The notes beneath the pieces were generated by a model. It was not told the origin of the DNA, did no database searches, and saw only the letters and a program-made list of their open reading frames with translations. DNA of 7,135 nt from Alphaproteobacteria bacterium MarineAlpha3_Bin3 (GTDB lineage Bacteria > Pseudomonadota > Alphaproteobacteria > Rhodospirillales > Casp-alpha2), in assembly GCA_002938075.1 (NCBI GenBank), contig PTLK01000097.1:1-7135 (forward strand), in the 5' to 3' direction. The position numbers and the translations under genes are program-made. Of the stretch, positions 5,728 through 7,135 are shown piece by piece (the first letter of the stretch is position 1; every line of letters starts with the position of its first letter).

Positions 5728-6231
5728 ATGGCGACACTCAATGTCCTACACGAGACCTTTTCCGACAATCCGCTGGATATTGTCGAACGATTGGTGGAGC
5801 GCAACGACTGGGCCTTCGACCGCCGCGGCGACGATGAAATCGCCTTTCAGGTTCCCGGCACCTGGTGTGATTACTCACTCTTTTTCGCCTGGAACGACGA
5901 AGTCGGCGCGATGCACTTTAGCTGCGCCTTCGACATGCGGGTGCCCGACGACCGGCGTTCCTTCGTGCACGAGCTTCTGGCCATGGTCAACGAGAAGCTG
6001 TGGATGGGTCATTTCGGCGTCTGGGCCGACGAAGGGCTGCCCATGTTCCGTCACGCCATGCCCTTGCGCGGCACCCGGGGACCGACCCTGGAACAAGTCG
6101 AAGACCTGGTCGACGTGGCGATTTTGGAATGCGAACGCTTTTACCCGACGTTCCAGTACGTGATCTGGGGCGGCAACACCGCGTCCGAAGCGATCGCCGC
6201 CGCCATGGTCGAAACCATGGGCGAGGCATGA
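5728..6231 (+). CDS. YbjN domain-containing protein
   Basis: This 167-residue soluble protein, recognised by its overall pattern, is of the YbjN family (PF10722). Its features are a start with xNPLDIVERLVERNDWAFDRRGDDEIAFQVPG (about 13-44), a strand with SLFFAWNDEVGAMHFSCAFDMRVPD (50-74), the helix ELLAMVNEKLWMGHFGVW (82-99), and the late FQYVIWGGNTASEAIAAAMVETMGEA (142-167). The fold is related to type III secretion chaperones. In E. coli, YbjN affects motility, biofilm and stress responses, but no biochemical activity is established. The start at 5728 is chosen because GGGGGAG lies five bases upstream and the family homology begins there. The same frame is open back to an ATG at 5641, but that one falls inside the palindromic element and adds residues foreign to the family. 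proC follows after nine bases, so both are probably co-transcribed. Confidence 0.85.
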   Translation: MATLNVLHETFSDNPLDIVERLVERNDWAFDRRGDDEIAFQVPGTWCDYSLFFAWNDEVGAMHFSCAFDMRVPDDRRSFVHELLAMVNEKLWMGHFGVWADEGLPMFRHAMPLRGTRGPTLEQVEDLVDVAILECERFYPTFQYVIWGGNTASEAIAAAMVETMGEA

Positions 6232-6240
6232 CCTAAGCCG

Positions 6241-7056
6241 ATGTCCGGGACGCTGGTCCTCGCCGGTGGTGGCAAAATGGGCGGCGCCCTGTTGGCTGGG
6301 TGGCTGAACAAGGGGATGGGCGGCGCTGATATCATCGTCGTCGAACCCGACAGTAAAACCGCTAGCGCCATCAGCGAAAAGCACGGCGTCGCCGTCGTCG
6401 AAACCGTCGGCGACCTGGACGCCGATTTAACGCCCGAAACGGTGGTGTTCGCCGTCAAGCCGCAGTCCATGGACGATGTCGCCCCCGCCTATGGCGGATA
6501 TGCCGGCCCGGACACGGTGTTTCTGTCGATCGCCGCCGGCAGGACCATCACATATTTCGAGGACAAACTGGGGCCCGAAGCCGCCATCGTCCGCGCCATG
6601 CCCAACGCCCCGGCGGCGGTCGGCCGGGGTATCACCGTGGCGGCGGCCAACGGCCAAGTCACCGGCCAACAGAAAAGCCGCTGCGACGGGCTATTAGGGA
6701 CCGTCGGCGACGTCGCCTGGATCGACGACGAGGGCCTGATGGACGCGGTGACGGCAGTTTCCGGCAGTGGCCCGGCCTATGTTTTCCTGCTCGCCGAATC
6801 TCTGGCCGAAGCCGGACGCGAGGCCGGGCTGCCGGTGGAATTGAGCGATCAGTTGGCGCGGGCCACCGTCGCCGGCGCCGGCGAGCTTCTGCATCAGTCG
6901 GGCGATTCGGCAACCCGGCTGCGTGAAAACGTCGCCAGCCCCGGCGGCACCACGGCGGCGGCCCTGGAAGTGTTGATGGGCGGGGACGGCTGGCAGGCGT
7001 TGATGGCCAAGGCCGTCGCCGCCGCCGTCAAACGGTCGAGGGAACTGGCCGGTTAA
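6241..7056 (+). CDS. proC: Pyrroline-5-carboxylate reductase ProC
   Basis: This 271-residue enzyme is of normal family length. It catalyses the last step of proline synthesis, reducing 1-pyrroline-5-carboxylate with NAD(P)H, in the cytoplasm and usually as an oligomer. The nucleotide-binding motif LAGGGKMGGALLAGW is at 7-21, AVKPQ at 71-75, SIAAG at 96-100, and RAMPNAPAAVGRGIT at 118-132. The substrate and oligomer region is at 167-196 with SGSGPAYVFLLAESLAEAG, and the C-terminal P5CR signature RENVASPGGTTAAALEVL is at 229-246. All expected blocks are present. The start has only weak ribosome-site support: GAGG lies at the ybjN end, about 14 bases upstream. Translation is therefore probably coupled to ybjN, whose stop is nine bases before. 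No proB or proA is nearby. Confidence 0.96.
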   Translation: MSGTLVLAGGGKMGGALLAGWLNKGMGGADIIVVEPDSKTASAISEKHGVAVVETVGDLDADLTPETVVFAVKPQSMDDVAPAYGGYAGPDTVFLSIAAGRTITYFEDKLGPEAAIVRAMPNAPAAVGRGITVAAANGQVTGQQKSRCDGLLGTVGDVAWIDDEGLMDAVTAVSGSGPAYVFLLAESLAEAGREAGLPVELSDQLARATVAGAGELLHQSGDSATRLRENVASPGGTTAAALEVLMGGDGWQALMAKAVAAAVKRSRELAG

Positions 7057-7058
7057 TA

Positions 7059-7108
7059 TTTTTCACCTTGATTTCCTGCCCCTTGGTCCCGCCCTTTGAC
7101 TTTGCGCC
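7059..7108 (+). terminator. Possible C-rich (Rho-type) end of the proC transcript
   Basis: Three bases after the proC stop begins TTTTTCACCTTGATTTCC, nearly the same 18 bases as found after ubiK, followed by a pyrimidine-rich, G-poor stretch. A weak stem CGCC/GGCG (7105-7108 with 7115-7118) comes after it but has no T run. No intrinsic terminator can be supported. A Rho-dependent end is possible. Confidence 0.25.
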
Positions 7109-7135
7109 TTAATCGGCGATGATATCCCCTTCCTG
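7109..7135 (-). CDS. Possible C-terminal end of a convergent gene (partial)
   Basis: On the minus strand, the frame entering from the right edge reads QEGDIIAD and then TAA (7109-7111). It would be the end of a gene converging on proC, leaving a 52-base gap. Eight codons cannot identify a family or prove coding. An alternative is a plus-strand gene beginning at the ATG at 7119, but that has no clear ribosome site. Confidence 0.2.
   Translation of the reverse strand, partial: QEGDIIAD

Overview
The window looks like core chromosome of an alphaproteobacterium, probably Rhodospirillales-like. It is GC-rich, most protein families match alphaproteobacterial forms by eye, and the ubiK–ybjN–proC run facing away from an lgt–midA–pgeF run is a grouping I recall from that class. 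Genus and species cannot be read from the sequence. I see no tRNA, rRNA, CRISPR array, transposase, integrase or attachment site.

Left part (1 to 4938, minus strand): an apparent six-gene operon read right to left. It runs hldD (ADP-heptose epimerase), lgt (prolipoprotein diacylglyceryl transferase), midA/NDUFAF7-type methyltransferase, pgeF (peptidoglycan editing factor), a 22-codon hydrophobic mini-gene, and a predicted lipoprotein that runs off the left edge. Gaps between genes are 6 to 56 bases. The theme is mainly the cell envelope: LPS inner core sugar, lipoprotein maturation, peptidoglycan quality control, and a lipoprotein that would be a substrate of the Lgt made from the same operon.

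Middle (4939 to 5115): a divergent promoter region. A good sigma70-type promoter points left to hldD (TTGCGG, 17 bp, TATAAG) and another points right to ubiK (TTGCGC, 17 bp, CATAAT).

Right part (5116 to 7056, plus strand): ubiK (ubiquinone biosynthesis accessory factor, BMFP family), then a 267-base gap, then a ybjN-domain gene and proC (pyrroline-5-carboxylate reductase) only 9 bases apart. The gap holds a C-rich stretch after ubiK, a perfect DnaA-box sequence, two palindromes 19 bp apart that look like a tandem operator, and a leader hairpin. The last 79 bases carry a repeat of the C-rich motif and possibly the C-terminal end of a convergent gene.

No wholly new system is evident. The points most worth checking are the mini-gene between pgeF and the lipoprotein, the tandem palindromes ahead of ybjN–proC, the two-fold internal repeat in the lipoprotein, and the shared motif after the stop codons of ubiK and proC.
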